Origin: a virus
IMG/VR virus record: IMGVR_UViG_3300000547_000002
Span: 1-64,000 of that record
Direction: 5' to 3' (one strand)
DNA: 64,000 nt
Under the pieces are notes generated by a model. It searched no databases. It had not been told where the DNA came from and saw only the letters and a list, made by a program, of their open reading frames with translations. Both the position numbers and the translations under genes were made by a program. Shown one piece after another: positions 52,801-62,300 of this stretch (within the stretch, counting starts at the first letter, position 1; each line of letters opens with the position of its first letter).

Positions 52801-55800
52801 ACCGTCTTGCGATACTGCTACAGAAGATCCGAAACGAGATCCCGAGTCCGCTATACCTGTTTGAAGAACAAGTGTTTGTGCCAGTTTGTAATTGCCTGAA
52901 GCACTTGCTCTTACATATACAAAAACCTTGCCATCTTCGTCGTTGGGGCTGCCTACAACAAGAACGGTGTTTCTAGAATCTACAGCAAACGATGTGCCAA
53001 AAGACTCCGGAACAGAATTCGGGTTGTTTATTTCTTCTGATTCTACGAGAGAACTTGACCTTTCGAGAACCTTCCATCGGTTGTTCAAGTCTTTATCTAG
53101 GTAGAGTTCGGAAAGACCGTTTTCTATTTCGTTGATAGCACGATTAACGTCTCTTGCGGATTCAAACCTAGAAGAAATCAATTTGTTAATAGCAGCATAA
53201 TTTTCTTGAATTTCAAGATTGTTTGGTCCAGAAACGTAAACTTCGTTGGAAACTATGTCTTCTATCTTGTAAAAACCGTCCTGTGTTGTGTAGTCTAGAC
53301 TTATGATTTCACCTATTTCTAGATCAAAAATTCCTGTTGAAATTTCTAAAACAAATTGACTGCCTGATTCTATGATGGATTCAACCGTGATGTCCGAATT
53401 TAAGAGAGTGTATACATCCCAATCCTGTTCTAGGTTTCCTACCCATACGGTAGATCCTAGAGTTGCTTGATTGTAGTCAATGTCTAAAATATCATCGTAT
53501 GTGTCTACTCTAAAGTCAACATCTTCTTCTGCGACATAACCGCTGTCTTGAACATAGCCTTTCGTCACAAATTTCGACACAGGAATAGAGTGTGTGTAAT
53601 TTTCTGGTTTGAGATAGACTTCTCCGGGAAGCAGTTTGATTACCCTGCCTGTGTAATCTGCGTCAACTGAATCAACCAATTCAAATGTTTGAGGATCGGT
53701 AGAAACTTGAGTTTCGTCTACGACAAATTCTACTTCTTCAAAACCATCTACGGCACCATATTGGCCTACTTTGATTGCCCACTCTTCGAAAAACTCAAGG
53801 CTTTCTCGATCCTGCGAACCAAGCGGGTCAAAAAGTTTTGTTAGAGCATTACGTGTGCCTTTGTCTTGAATAAATCCTTGATAGAATTTGTATTGACTTA
53901 CGTCATCGTTTATAATATTAGCAAGATAGTCTCTATTTTGATAGCCTATTAGATGCTGCGCAAATTTTTGCTGTTCCGCATCAAAATTGTCTGTATCAAG
54001 ATCATAGAAATCCGCAAATTGATTTGTCTTGTAATCAAAATTTGGTAACAGTCTTGATTCTGGCCTTTCGTCCAGCAACTGCCAATCATCTGCATTAAAC
54101 ACTGCTGCGCCAGGAATTCTGTTTTTCGCAGCATAGAAAAATTCTTTGTATTTTACAAGGTCGCCTATCGCATAATCTCTCCAAGGCTGCCATTCTGTGA
54201 CTCTCGCATCATCAAACACAAATCCAGGTATGTTGAGAGAGCCGTTCCACTCTGTAGTTCTATAACCCAGAGCCTTGATTCTTTCTTGCCTAAAGCCCGG
54301 TCCTTGGTCGTATATTATATCGCCGAAGTCGGTTCTGTTGTCTATAATAACAGCGTGTTCTTTCTGTATAAGGCTGATTCTTACACCAAAAATACCATCT
54401 TCTGTTGCTCTAGTTCTTATTCTAAATTCGTTTTCGTTTTCTCGAGTAAGAGCAACGTATCGAGGCTCTAAAGGCTTACCATCTACCTTGAATAGGCTAT
54501 ACCCATAAAATGTATCATAGATATCACCTACCATGGCATTTTCTGGTCTAAATCTCAATTCGAAAGCGCCTGGTGATAGAGAAATTACAGAACCTTCACT
54601 CCAGTTTTGTAATGTCCAGAACGCAAATTCTTTCGCTGCTGTCTGCCAGTCTGCTACAAAACCGTTTTCTGCTTCATAGTAATCAAACACAAATCCCTTT
54701 GCTTCTAGCCAATCTCCGTAGCCTAGCAGAAAGTCTACTACTTCCTGTATGTTTTCTATTACCGTGCCGTATTTGATGGTTCGTTCTTGTGATCTGTCGA
54801 ACTGCGTGCGGATTACGATGTCTCTACCGCCTTCTCTAGGCACTTCTGGCAGTTGAACAAACTTGTCTGCGTCAAATTGTGTGGAAGTTGTATGTGATTC
54901 AAGTGTTCTATAGAATCTTGACTGAAATACTACAACCGCACCTTTGGAAATAAATTTTCTCTCATCCCACTCAATAGTTGCTTCGCTTACACCGCCTACA
55001 TTTATCGTAGAGTCTGATTGTTTTTCTATGTAGCTGTAGTAAGTGAATACAGGATTGTATTCATCGTAGCCTCTTATAATAAAGCCGCTTGGTATTTTTT
55101 CTATGTAAACACCGCTATAAAAAATATTCCGTATCGGTGTGCTTGTGTTAAGAAATATCTGATAGTTTTCCTCTGGAACAAAAACATTTCCCTGATTGAG
55201 AGGAGTTCTGCTGTCAAGCAAGAGTTTTAATTTTTCTTTGTTAGAAAATCCTGCCAGTTTGAATCCCAGTTGAACTTCTAGACTTTTTAGTTCCTGTTGA
55301 TATGTTTCATAGGCCTGATCTGAATCTATGTAATCTCTTATCCAATTTACCAGGCCAGAAGTTAAAACAATATCTTCGTCGGTTTGTCTATTTGGGAATT
55401 TAAGTGCGGATAGCGTCAATTGTCTATTAGCAGCTTCATAGGATAGTTCGTCTATACCTGTGCGGAACGTTCTACTTCTATCAAACGCAGTAGCAAAAAC
55501 TCTGTTTGGCTGATTTTGAATTAACGCAGATATAAGAGCAAAAGGATATTCTGAACTCCTTCTCCACGCAGTTTCTACAGGAGATTCGTCGCCAAATTGA
55601 AATCTATTGTCTAGTTCATAGCTGTTGTAGGTTTTTACATAGTTGGTTTTAAGCGGCGGAAGCAGTTGTCCCGCAGCATCTACAGGAACAAAAGCAGAAA
55701 GACCCGGTCTCGCATACTTGGGGGCAAATTCTATGTTTTCGTCAGGCTTTCTAATTATACCTCGTTCCAGATCTTCCCATAATATCAAATTGTTTCTTGT

Positions 55801-58800
55801 GTAAGGAGCAGGTCCGTAGGTCTGTTCCCACCACTCTGGTTTTTCTGAATAGCCGAGCATTTCCCAGGGATGCGTGTGAGGTCTGTCTGTGTCGTAGAGG
55901 TTCTTGTAAATCCTTCTCCAATAGCCCCTTATAACTTCGTCTCGAATTGATCCTGTGCCTGTATAATTGTAGGTGAACGAATTAGTTCTTTCGTAGAAGT
56001 TATTTTCGGTGTAATCTGCTTCTACGAGATTTGTCCAGGAAATAAAATCTGGCAGTATAGAATCGTCTATTTGGTCTTTGGTTAGTCCAGTAGATCTAAA
56101 TTCTGACGGCACATAATCGTTTATGTCAAATATATTAGGATCATAGGCGATTTTTATATTATTATAGATCCTTTTTTCTAATTCAAGTAGTAGATCGTCT
56201 CTGAAGTCGCCGTATGCTTTTGTAATACTGCCGTCGTGGCCTTGTATAACTTCTCTGGGCTCTAGATAGGTGTCATCTACAAACTTCTCTGGCTTAAACA
56301 GAGGATACAAACCCAGTTTTGTAGGCGTGGCAGGAACAAAACTGCCGTTTGTAGTTTCATATTCGTAGATCGTGATTGTGTCTCCTACTGATGGAGATTC
56401 TGTTAATTGGACAAAATTTTCCTCTGTAATTGTGTAATCATAGCCTATGAGCAGTTGTTGTTGATTTTTATAAACTAGAACGGATTTTGAACTTAGCACA
56501 TTAGGATCAAACGGTTGAGACAGCGCAAAAAATACTTCGCCATCAAACGTAATTCTTGATTCGCTTATTTCGGCAGCTCCGTATGCTAACATGTCTGTTT
56601 GGAAAAACTCGCTCTGCCTTGTTTTGTTAGCAGCGTATTCACGCATTACTTGATTAAAATGCTTAGTAGTAGGCCCTTCAAAGCCCAGTCTTGTAGCAAT
56701 TTCTACAAATTCTCTTTTAAACTTGCTGTATGCGTTTTTGGAATATCTAATTGCTTGGATAATGTTAGCAGGATTTCGATCCAAATGATATAACGCAAGA
56801 CTCAAAGGCGCAGAGTGTTTTACTATTCTTTTGCCAAATTGAGAAACCGTGCCTTGGTCTCGTAGATTGCTTACTCCAGGAAACGCTCCTTCGAATTCGT
56901 CTATTTCGCTTACTATCGTTTGAACATGATCATTTATTTCACCAAGGGTAATAAATTCGAAATTTTCGTTTTGAGGATTTCTTTCGAGATTTGAAGGTAT
57001 TTCATACAGGCCGTTTTGGTTTTTCGGCTGGCTTGATTTTGTTTTTATTAACACTACATCTTCGTTGTCCAAAGTTCTTTGAAATTGTATTTGAAGTGTG
57101 TTGTTAGAACCCGTGACAAATTCGTAATCTCTATTTTGAAATTGTAGAGCGTTATTAACAAAAACCTTTACATACAAATCGTCAATTAGCGCAGATTCGT
57201 CATAGACGTCGATAGGGAATGTGGTATTGGAATTCGCTACTACAAATTGTCTTACGACAGGCTGTGTGCTTAATTCAAAACCTTTCTTCCAACCGTTATA
57301 CCATACAAAATTCGTTCTTGAAACAAACTTTTTAAGAAAACCAAGGTCTGTCTGTTCCTCTAAAACTTGTAAATTGTCTGGACAAAAAGTTATGCTGTCT
57401 TGTAAAAGATCAAACCTAAACAGAATGTCACCGATATTTCTTATATTTCTATAGTTTAGGCGAATTCCCAGTTCTGGGTCTATAGGAGAATTGCCCATGC
57501 TATAGGAAAAAATTCTAGTTCCTTGAAAGTCGCTGGAAGGATATACTTCTCGGTCAGCAAGGCTGTCTCCGTCGCAGTTGAATACGTCAAATAGAGGAGG
57601 TTGATTTACACTTTCTTTCTGCTGTGATAGACTCCATGTGTCGCCGTCATAACTTAAAATTTTACCTCTGTAGGTTCTGCCCTGTAGGCAAAGCACGGTT
57701 TGATCTATCAAAGGCTCTGCGTCTTCTGCTTCTACGAGAGCTATCTGTCTTTCACCTTTGAACGTAATAAACGAAACTTGAAAAGTTTTATTAGATACAA
57801 ACGTGTCAGGATCGGCTGTGAATAACACTCTCATGCCTTCTACTAGATTTACACCATCTACAGAATAGCCGGTGCTTCCTTCTATAGTAGAAAACACGTC
57901 TTTGGTAAAATCATCTACAAGATCAACTGCCTGTTTTTTTGCTGTGCCAAAGTTAAAAAGTTTTAGACCTGCTTCAAATTCAATTATAGGTCTTGTTGCT
58001 CTTTGGTTTTGGTCTATAACCAATTCTGTGTTGTTGATTCGAGCGGCGGTTTCTATGATGTCTCTGTGAGTCCAGCGATTGTATTTGGACCAAAGGTTTC
58101 CGTCGCCGCTTGCTCTGTTAATTGTAAAGTAGTCTTTTTCTCTAGCAAAACCTATCGCTGTAGAATAGGGAGTTGTATCGTAGGCTTCTGTGTCGAATTC
58201 TATGATTTCATTCTGTAAAAAGTCTGTAGGCGTAGTCAGTTCTGCTTCGGGAACAAGAGCAATTTCTTCGCCTACACCTTCCACATAATAATAGCCTTCT
58301 TGATAGAATTCTGGCGAAGTCTTACCTTGGAAGAAGATTTTCATTCCATTTGAAAGATCAAAGTTTTGACCTGTTCTATAGGTCTTCTTTCCTATGATTT
58401 CTTTTTCTACGTCTATGAAACTTGCTTCTTCGAGATCGTATATTCTAATTAGGCCGCCAGCATTTATATCTACGTCACTTACATAGTAGATAAAATCAGG
58501 AGAATTTTCGTCCAGCGTAAATTCAACCGTGCCTTGTTCTACGCCTTGGACGGGTATTGTTCTAGAAAGATTGAGATCTTCGTTGTTATCCCATTTGTCT
58601 GCGTCTTTTTCGAATTCGTCGTCGGATCTATGATCTTGAGTAGCAATGTAGATTTTTGAATCTACAAGAACGGTTTCGCCAGTTGAGTATGATGTAAATG
58701 GCGTCCAGGCTCGAGCTGTTAAGCGCTCTGTTCTAAAGCTGATAGGAACACCAGGTGAATCTATTACAAAACGATATGCTACTCCTCTGTATAAAGTGAT

Positions 58801-59385
58801 GTCTGGATTCTGTGTTAAACCGTCTGGTGTAAAAACAAAAGCAAAGTTATCCCCATTATCTACAGATGTAACAGAATAGGTAGTTTCAACGTCAAACGAT
58901 TCGCCCGCAACAGGAATAGGATCTGGGCCATTAGGGAGCCAATAGTATTCTCTGAAATTTACAAACTTGTCCCAGTCTATGTGCGGATCCCACGCATAGT
59001 ATTCCTGTCTATTAAGCAGAGAATGATCGTCTGTGTTACCTCCTATATTTGAGATTTGATTTATATAATCATTGTAATCGCGATAGAAGGTAACATTGTC
59101 TATCGAATCTTTGGCAACGACAGCAGGTTCTAGCTGATAGTCTTCTCTCTGTTTAGACACATCACCAATATAGAAATCGTCTGGTCTAAACGCAGGCGAT
59201 GCTTTTCGGCCAAAATAACCGTTTATTTTTTCTACAACGCCGGGCTGCGTTAATTGATCAAACGTAGAAGAAAGAAATTTCTTGTTTGTTTCGGTCCTAA
59301 AATATCTAGGAAGGTGAAATGCGCTTTCTCTCTTGTCGTTATTACCGCCTGGCAATGGAAAATCATTTTGGTCATTAGTTGCCAT
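43837..59385 (-). CDS. Giant virion structural protein (5182 aa), probably baseplate-associated
   Basis: This 15.5 kb frame is uninterrupted. It directly follows gp6, where T4 has gp7, so a baseplate wedge-linked role is likely but not shown. Domains visible: five CBM5/12-like repeats (WxxxxxYxxGDxVxxxxxxYxA), at about 58720, 54975, 54195, 52750 and 50760; FG-GAP-like propeller repeats at about 53010-52790 and 50560-50170; two related Gly/Thr-rich repeats near 48700 and 47600; an IPT/TIG domain at about 44680-44450; and several beta-sandwich repeats of the form FVADGSTTQF ... VFVNN ... DY (about 57230 and 46330-45700). Many are binding or spacing modules of phage and adhesin proteins. The start ATG 59385 is 11 bases after GGAGG and overlaps gp6 by 11 bases. 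Confidence 0.85.
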   Translation of the reverse strand: MATNDQNDFPLPGGNNDKRESAFHLPRYFRTETNKKFLSSTFDQLTQPGVVEKINGYFGRKASPAFRPDDFYIGDVSKQREDYQLEPAVVAKDSIDNVTFYRDYNDYINQISNIGGNTDDHSLLNRQEYYAWDPHIDWDKFVNFREYYWLPNGPDPIPVAGESFDVETTYSVTSVDNGDNFAFVFTPDGLTQNPDITLYRGVAYRFVIDSPGVPISFRTERLTARAWTPFTSYSTGETVLVDSKIYIATQDHRSDDEFEKDADKWDNNEDLNLSRTIPVQGVEQGTVEFTLDENSPDFIYYVSDVDINAGGLIRIYDLEEASFIDVEKEIIGKKTYRTGQNFDLSNGMKIFFQGKTSPEFYQEGYYYVEGVGEEIALVPEAELTTPTDFLQNEIIEFDTEAYDTTPYSTAIGFAREKDYFTINRASGDGNLWSKYNRWTHRDIIETAARINNTELVIDQNQRATRPIIEFEAGLKLFNFGTAKKQAVDLVDDFTKDVFSTIEGSTGYSVDGVNLVEGMRVLFTADPDTFVSNKTFQVSFITFKGERQIALVEAEDAEPLIDQTVLCLQGRTYRGKILSYDGDTWSLSQQKESVNQPPLFDVFNCDGDSLADREVYPSSDFQGTRIFSYSMGNSPIDPELGIRLNYRNIRNIGDILFRFDLLQDSITFCPDNLQVLEEQTDLGFLKKFVSRTNFVWYNGWKKGFELSTQPVVRQFVVANSNTTFPIDVYDESALIDDLYVKVFVNNALQFQNRDYEFVTGSNNTLQIQFQRTLDNEDVVLIKTKSSQPKNQNGLYEIPSNLERNPQNENFEFITLGEINDHVQTIVSEIDEFEGAFPGVSNLRDQGTVSQFGKRIVKHSAPLSLALYHLDRNPANIIQAIRYSKNAYSKFKREFVEIATRLGFEGPTTKHFNQVMREYAANKTRQSEFFQTDMLAYGAAEISESRITFDGEVFFALSQPFDPNVLSSKSVLVYKNQQQLLIGYDYTITEENFVQLTESPSVGDTITIYEYETTNGSFVPATPTKLGLYPLFKPEKFVDDTYLEPREVIQGHDGSITKAYGDFRDDLLLELEKRIYNNIKIAYDPNIFDINDYVPSEFRSTGLTKDQIDDSILPDFISWTNLVEADYTENNFYERTNSFTYNYTGTGSIRDEVIRGYWRRIYKNLYDTDRPHTHPWEMLGYSEKPEWWEQTYGPAPYTRNNLILWEDLERGIIRKPDENIEFAPKYARPGLSAFVPVDAAGQLLPPLKTNYVKTYNSYELDNRFQFGDESPVETAWRRSSEYPFALISALIQNQPNRVFATAFDRSRTFRTGIDELSYEAANRQLTLSALKFPNRQTDEDIVLTSGLVNWIRDYIDSDQAYETYQQELKSLEVQLGFKLAGFSNKEKLKLLLDSRTPLNQGNVFVPEENYQIFLNTSTPIRNIFYSGVYIEKIPSGFIIRGYDEYNPVFTYYSYIEKQSDSTINVGGVSEATIEWDERKFISKGAVVVFQSRFYRTLESHTTSTQFDADKFVQLPEVPREGGRDIVIRTQFDRSQERTIKYGTVIENIQEVVDFLLGYGDWLEAKGFVFDYYEAENGFVADWQTAAKEFAFWTLQNWSEGSVISLSPGAFELRFRPENAMVGDIYDTFYGYSLFKVDGKPLEPRYVALTRENENEFRIRTRATEDGIFGVRISLIQKEHAVIIDNRTDFGDIIYDQGPGFRQERIKALGYRTTEWNGSLNIPGFVFDDARVTEWQPWRDYAIGDLVKYKEFFYAAKNRIPGAAVFNADDWQLLDERPESRLLPNFDYKTNQFADFYDLDTDNFDAEQQKFAQHLIGYQNRDYLANIINDDVSQYKFYQGFIQDKGTRNALTKLFDPLGSQDRESLEFFEEWAIKVGQYGAVDGFEEVEFVVDETQVSTDPQTFELVDSVDADYTGRVIKLLPGEVYLKPENYTHSIPVSKFVTKGYVQDSGYVAEEDVDFRVDTYDDILDIDYNQATLGSTVWVGNLEQDWDVYTLLNSDITVESIIESGSQFVLEISTGIFDLEIGEIISLDYTTQDGFYKIEDIVSNEVYVSGPNNLEIQENYAAINKLISSRFESARDVNRAINEIENGLSELYLDKDLNNRWKVLERSSSLVESEEINNPNSVPESFGTSFAVDSRNTVLVVGSPNDEDGKVFVYVRASASGNYKLAQTLVLQTGIADSGSRFGSSVAVSQDGRWIVVGAPGASNVASLYQGDFDENRDYAIGDVVRLRDNLWRATAPIQRFLESVPLGSWNSYLQNLIEKGLTGENDEQVEVVLAGNYPLVSVGADPDEQNIADHFLIRAPLDQYQGSSVGDQIKAEWNTLSYAYQDQTLLTERQPFNGDLANFDDSNLTGLLTISDKIETVLSIPNATAIPEAGQTIETANAVGTIAYVYNIGSALSIYIKDQNGDFDIEGTAITGIGEFIGQYEKVEPVENTADFSDAFGGFWKIDVAQNYEVNGKNSDTGRGLVIYDFVPQGETNQNRFYENVLNFEPPANSGPDDRYSEITTLSYEGLPGPYDQANFQLESDLFVVRAPKSISDRVAPGDEIDLFYNPVPSYENGVIKDITDTGLSVADVNKRHTIEYVWDGYIDITILGFESGRVVEPYDIFSEFVQLDPVTEQPIPQIIQDAEGLGTAEVLFYQKFNNDDARIYIRNIQGDWGLGRDFGENRTINFLADGSGDDFYDPDSGFRTIGQLDRRSFPNDDFGIGKMLVFKKQTPVLLEDIQNPRLLEAEYWFYREETVLGSTRPANVPSVINADWDKVFSVEASAGGDPSGLSNEGVVSVFERTGKVEWTNYKNLIVPDRKTDNQLGSQIESATINGLEKIFVKADESVASQNQEYGKIYSFKRGDSNGFFYDWELCIDKNYAGEYVETAATDDIIYSEGDVVFRNDKLYRAVTNVIPKPFDETEWELITTPVDYLGYIPNDSGLVLDNADISVLDAAGLVEFARDYAVSRNGEIIALSARYDDKDTVLVYRNLNEFYILDQTIQPDLADQDYGISVSITPDGRFIAVGAPRNSEGNIDQGKVYVYQQISGVFELIQTLVGPTEAIGEQFGTRVEFSDTILAITSKNSNASAVTTFDNQTTTFDKQFTMFVDQTENTGTVRLYQIEDNTALYFQTVDYDRGVRFFGENILLANEVLYASLPKLSTDRAEGVLIEYKKDSEDNFWSIKKQIKPTIDVDKIKQVILYNTKTNQLIEYLDYIDPLQGKVAGVADQEIDFKMYQDPATYTDGTQGNINKTNSWGARQVGKVWWDLSNARFLNPYQGTVTYSANNWNTLFSDSNSIDVYEWVESALLPSEWDSRSGTEQGFTQGITGTTRYGDNGYVTKRVYNEVTNTFSNRYYYWVRNKSTVPVVENRNLSARDIAQLISDPAGQGYRFAAFISKDEFAIYNSNSLFKNQDVALGVQYYTIENQDANVHNQYQILTENLESSRPNQDVEAKWFDSLVGFDQARRPVPDPALNPKQKYGILNRPRQSWFVNRIEALKQFVERLNRVLIDNLIIDEKDISGLLDTDPKPSIVSNRYDRTVETEIDLEFIGITRARPAVLKPVIDNGRIVDVDIVDAGRSYQRPPTIEIIGTGTGAELELEIDTQGRIVSVEIVSEGEYYNDATTILVRPFAVLVENDSTIDGKWAIYQRNRDNTDWIRISSQAYDVTKYWEYQDWYAAGYNANTGISFLIDSSYELFGLNDVIGDIVKIKNINSGGWLLLEKIADNDFIDYTQNYKTIGRENGTIQILPRLYDTARNLTGYDVTAFDGVNFDALPTTETRKILETVRDDILVDDLAGEYNGLFFASLRYVFAEQNFVDWAFKTSFVKAQHNVGELEQKLTFSNDNLASYEEYVKEVKPYKTKVREYLSTYDNRDNTETVVTDFDLPPRFVESEQKILPFKTVVRNNEVVTSDGDIVQDPYSNWIENFTHRVIEIDVVDSGQGYTNRPVVEITGGGGTGATAQASLGAGGTVSQISIVTQGSGYLSSPQVNIIGSIEEGGTPARAVARIGDNPVRTASVKIKFDRTSGNFEFVSLDTTETFTGSGFRQEFDLKWPMDLRSDRVSVFIDNAPVPRGTYSYENVVDNSKTYERSLGRVVIDPAPAAGTEIRIEYRKALDILKAADRINFEYDPKEGDLGKYLGQLMYGVDYGGVEITGFDFSGQTGWDSQGWFAQPWDVFDTDFEDEIINLDGSTITVELSQPLEANVVYNIYRVARDSNGNIVSNERMDDPNFGTADQTNENATCVSLIGDGSTTQIELDELNIPTTPEDSTEDSITIIVRKITSDGSFIPDPDSYDVSLSGGSLNYTNARGVLAEEIEIDGDGFVTETTSRGPEEIVPGQLQDTLDIQVYESPAAGGSSIEVRNFVADGARTEFSIGETPVNRDALFVKVDHDLKDSQDYVVDYQNGAVIFNSAPAANAVVSIVNLGNSGSRIFDIQQFQGDGETGEFLIPAAYSEDLEAYVTVNGVDKAFELQEADETYDRPGDTIVKFASPPAANSFVNIMVAESGIENSNLSIVRLDEFVADGSTTQFTLENDIFAQQPAVNNVLVFINDKLLRSVYNKQFEIQEGVLSYQLDVAQIPSDTTDPRYLEVYLNGNLLNYPGDFTFDPTDIPGVVNGNVINLVTGTAQPGDILEVFVMNTGEYRFGFIDESGEFIPQRGEDSTKPTLNIDSPYSEGDSIKVYSFSNHDIQNIERQVLTVNLNPNIAEGTPQWFENQQLSKGVINLTKPAQKKNSVWVVKNGNLLNHNVDYSVQNGGETVKLAEIPQDGDELEIIHFAANDVKPIFAWRQFKDILNRTHYKRIGKKQQLAEDLNWFDKRIEVIDASELPDPNYNSRMPGIVFIEGERIEYFVKQGNTLTQLRRGTLGTGVKDRYEAGTVIVEQGSANNLPYQDETQTIIVESSGYSRGLVEFENSPGVSITGITYDFNNNSAFPLGGQTATVTGTGFRENVVVHVGETECETTYINSETLQFVTPELPVGAYDLIVLNPATTTPLNIAQTSAVAPALVEYLQILLPYAPQPNPASETNWYKETEVISVADITPGRGYVIQESGDTDFVAIGAANNSPGTEFIATGVGSGTGRVINYTSIPYEYWEAQDIEVFVGGKRLRKTPYRVYNYEELDSPEGDIIREAEFAVNKNIGQYVRLTETPPPGIKISIVRKTGSLWSDIGTPLAQSNSDVAEFLLSQTTELPR

Positions 59386-62300
59386 TAGTGTTAAATCCTC
59401 CGATATTGGAGCTTGTTAAGCTTGAACTCTGTATGCCTGTGTTAGCCATTGAAGATTCTGTGATAATAGACGAACTTGCTCTTAATTCAGTTGCGGTTAT
59501 TTCGTCTATGATTTCTATATCTGCTACCGTTGCGCCCGATATAAAAATTTCATTTGATTCAGATTTTATTTCGTATAGTGATCCAAATGATGCTGTGCCT
59601 TCTACTGGCACTATTACAAAACTTGCTAAGTCTGGAGCGTTTTCATTGATAACATATGCTGCTAATTCTGAAAAATAAAATACATCTCCAAAATCCCAAT
59701 TGTCAAGAGCAAAATATCTATTGATGCTTCGTATTACTCGCGATTTTAATTCGTTGTCGTTTATTACAAGATCCGGATTCTTTACAATCTTGAAACTGGC
59801 CTGTAATTCTGGATCTGCCTTGTCTCCGAACAGAATCTTGTATTTCACAGGATGATAGATGATTTCGTCACTTATGCTTTTTATGCTGTTCAATTCTTGT
59901 CCAAAGTTAATAAACAGGCTGTCGTTGCTCGGAGGCAGAGGCTTGGTTTCTATATCTCCGCTTAACCATTGTCTAAACTCTTGATCGTAGGATCTTGTCA
60001 ATAAGAATGTGTCTATAATATTAGAAGCACCTGGATCTATTCTTACGTTTTGATCAGCAGAGTGAAAATACTGAAATCTTAGTTTGTCTCTACCAACTCT
60101 TGCTCTATAATTCGAATTGAGAGAAGTGGTGTTTGTTTCTGTGTTTAGATTTTCAAATATATCTTCTTGAACATAGTAGAGCAGTTGATTGTTTTCAAAT
60201 TCGCTCTTTGGAACTCTTTCGAATTCTGTTTTCTGATTGAATACTCTTATGCCAAGATCTTCTTTTGACACATATACAAAATCATTAACACCGTCGTTCG
60301 TTCTTACAGATTCAAGGAAAACCAATTTGTCTGCGGGATTTGTATTCTCCGCGACTACGTCTTCAAATGTGTCCGGAGAATCTACAACACCGTCGTTGTC
60401 AGAATCAAAGAAACTAACTTCAATTTTTTTAGAATCTACATAACCTAGTTCGTCTCTGAATTCTTTTACAATTTCCCAATCAAAATTTCTGTTGAACGGT
60501 TCTACGGAATCTGGCTGTGTGTTAATGTCAAGCACGGAAATTCTGTCTTTAATGGTTTTGCCAGTGGTAACGTCATATACCGTGTCTGAACTATCATAGT
60601 AAAATCTTACTTCTTGGTCAGACTCGAAAATATATCGTAGTGTTCTGTAGGTTACTGTATAGTTTTCACCGTTAGTTTCGAACACAATAAACCAACTTGC
60701 GTCAAGTTCGTTATCTGTCGTGTCGCCTGTTTTTCCGATAGAAAAATCAGCGTTTGTGTTAAGATTGTTTTGAGTAATAATCTGCCATTCACCTAATGTT
60801 CTGTCGTAGCGAATGCCAAACGTGTTGAATGAAAATATTTGATCTATTGCTTGATTTCTTACTTCGTCTGTTAGGCTGTTAGGCAAATCTGTTACAATTT
60901 CTGCTACTATTGCGCCTGTTGGCACAGAATCTGCGAGAACAACAGCACCAACACCTGCGTCTGAATCTTCTGTGCCGTCGCCTGTGACAGAGATTACCTT
61001 CGTCCATATCTGAGTGGATCCGCCTTGTGGGCCTGGCATGCCTTGTGCCAAGGCGCCGTTTAGAAAATATTGTCCAGCCGGTGCTTCGAATTTTACAAGT
61101 GAATTTGTTCTTATAAATCTAAGATTAGACGAAGCAAATTCTCCTACTTTTGCTCTCAATCCACCCGCATTAACAAAAGACCCAGAAGAAGAATTTGTTT
61201 GATCAAGCACTCTTTGCCAGGTATTTTCTAGGTCTCTTACTATAATTCTAGGATATTGGTCTAGATAGAAATTGTATAAATTTCTTTCTTCGAACAGCGG
61301 TTCTATTCTATTAACAATTATGCCTTCTATTTCTGTTAGACCGTTGAAATCAAATTCTATCTTTTCGTCTATGTATTCTTTGTATAGAGCTCCGTCTGAC
61401 GCAAAAATGTTTGTGGCACTATATTTGCCACTGGGGTCGATTAAATCAAAATATCTAGACACGCCAGAGGATGATCTATTCACTGATTTTGTTTTGATGA
61501 TTTCTTGGCTTAAGCCGAGAGGTGCTATCTGATAGTCTTCTCCTGTGATCATCCTATTTTGAGTGTAATAGGTAGAAGGAGCATTGGTCTTGATGCTTTC
61601 GTTTGTTTCTGATACACTGGCATTGTCTATTGTGTATTTTAAAGAACAGATAAGAGTAATAGTTTCCGCTCTACCCGTTTGGGAAATATAAGGAATTCTT
61701 ATCGCTATATTCCTCATATCCTGCGGCTTGATTAGAATTCTAGAATTAGCACTGGTTCTATAATAAACTCTGAATCCGCCCTGCGGTAGATTGCCAAATG
61801 TGCCGTCTGCGAATATTAGAGAAATTCTGTCTTCTACTCTTGTAAGCACAGAATAAATGTTTCTTTGATCTTTTTCCAAGCTGTTGTAAATTACGTTATT
61901 TCCTTCTACAGCATCAACTCTTGTCCAAAGTTCTTGTTCTAAACCGTTTTCGTCTGTAGAATATAACCATACATCTGTTTCATTGACATTAATAGCATCA
62001 ATAGCAGCAACTTGATTTGTGCTTGGATTGGTAATTGAAAAATCACCAAGGTCGAGCGAGCCCTGTCTAAAGTGACAGAAGTAACCTGTGTTTGTGCTTG
62101 CTGGTCCTTGACCGTCGTTTCTGTGTAGAAAGCCGAAGTCATTGCCAGGCAGTGGTGCTTCTTCCTGAATTCTATCCCCTGCAATGTCTGTTGAGACTAA
62201 CTCGAACGTGAGAGATCTTCCATCTACTGCTTTCGTAAAACTAAAGGTAGGGACAGCGTTAGATGCTCCATTCAGTTTATATTGTTCTGTTGGAACACCA

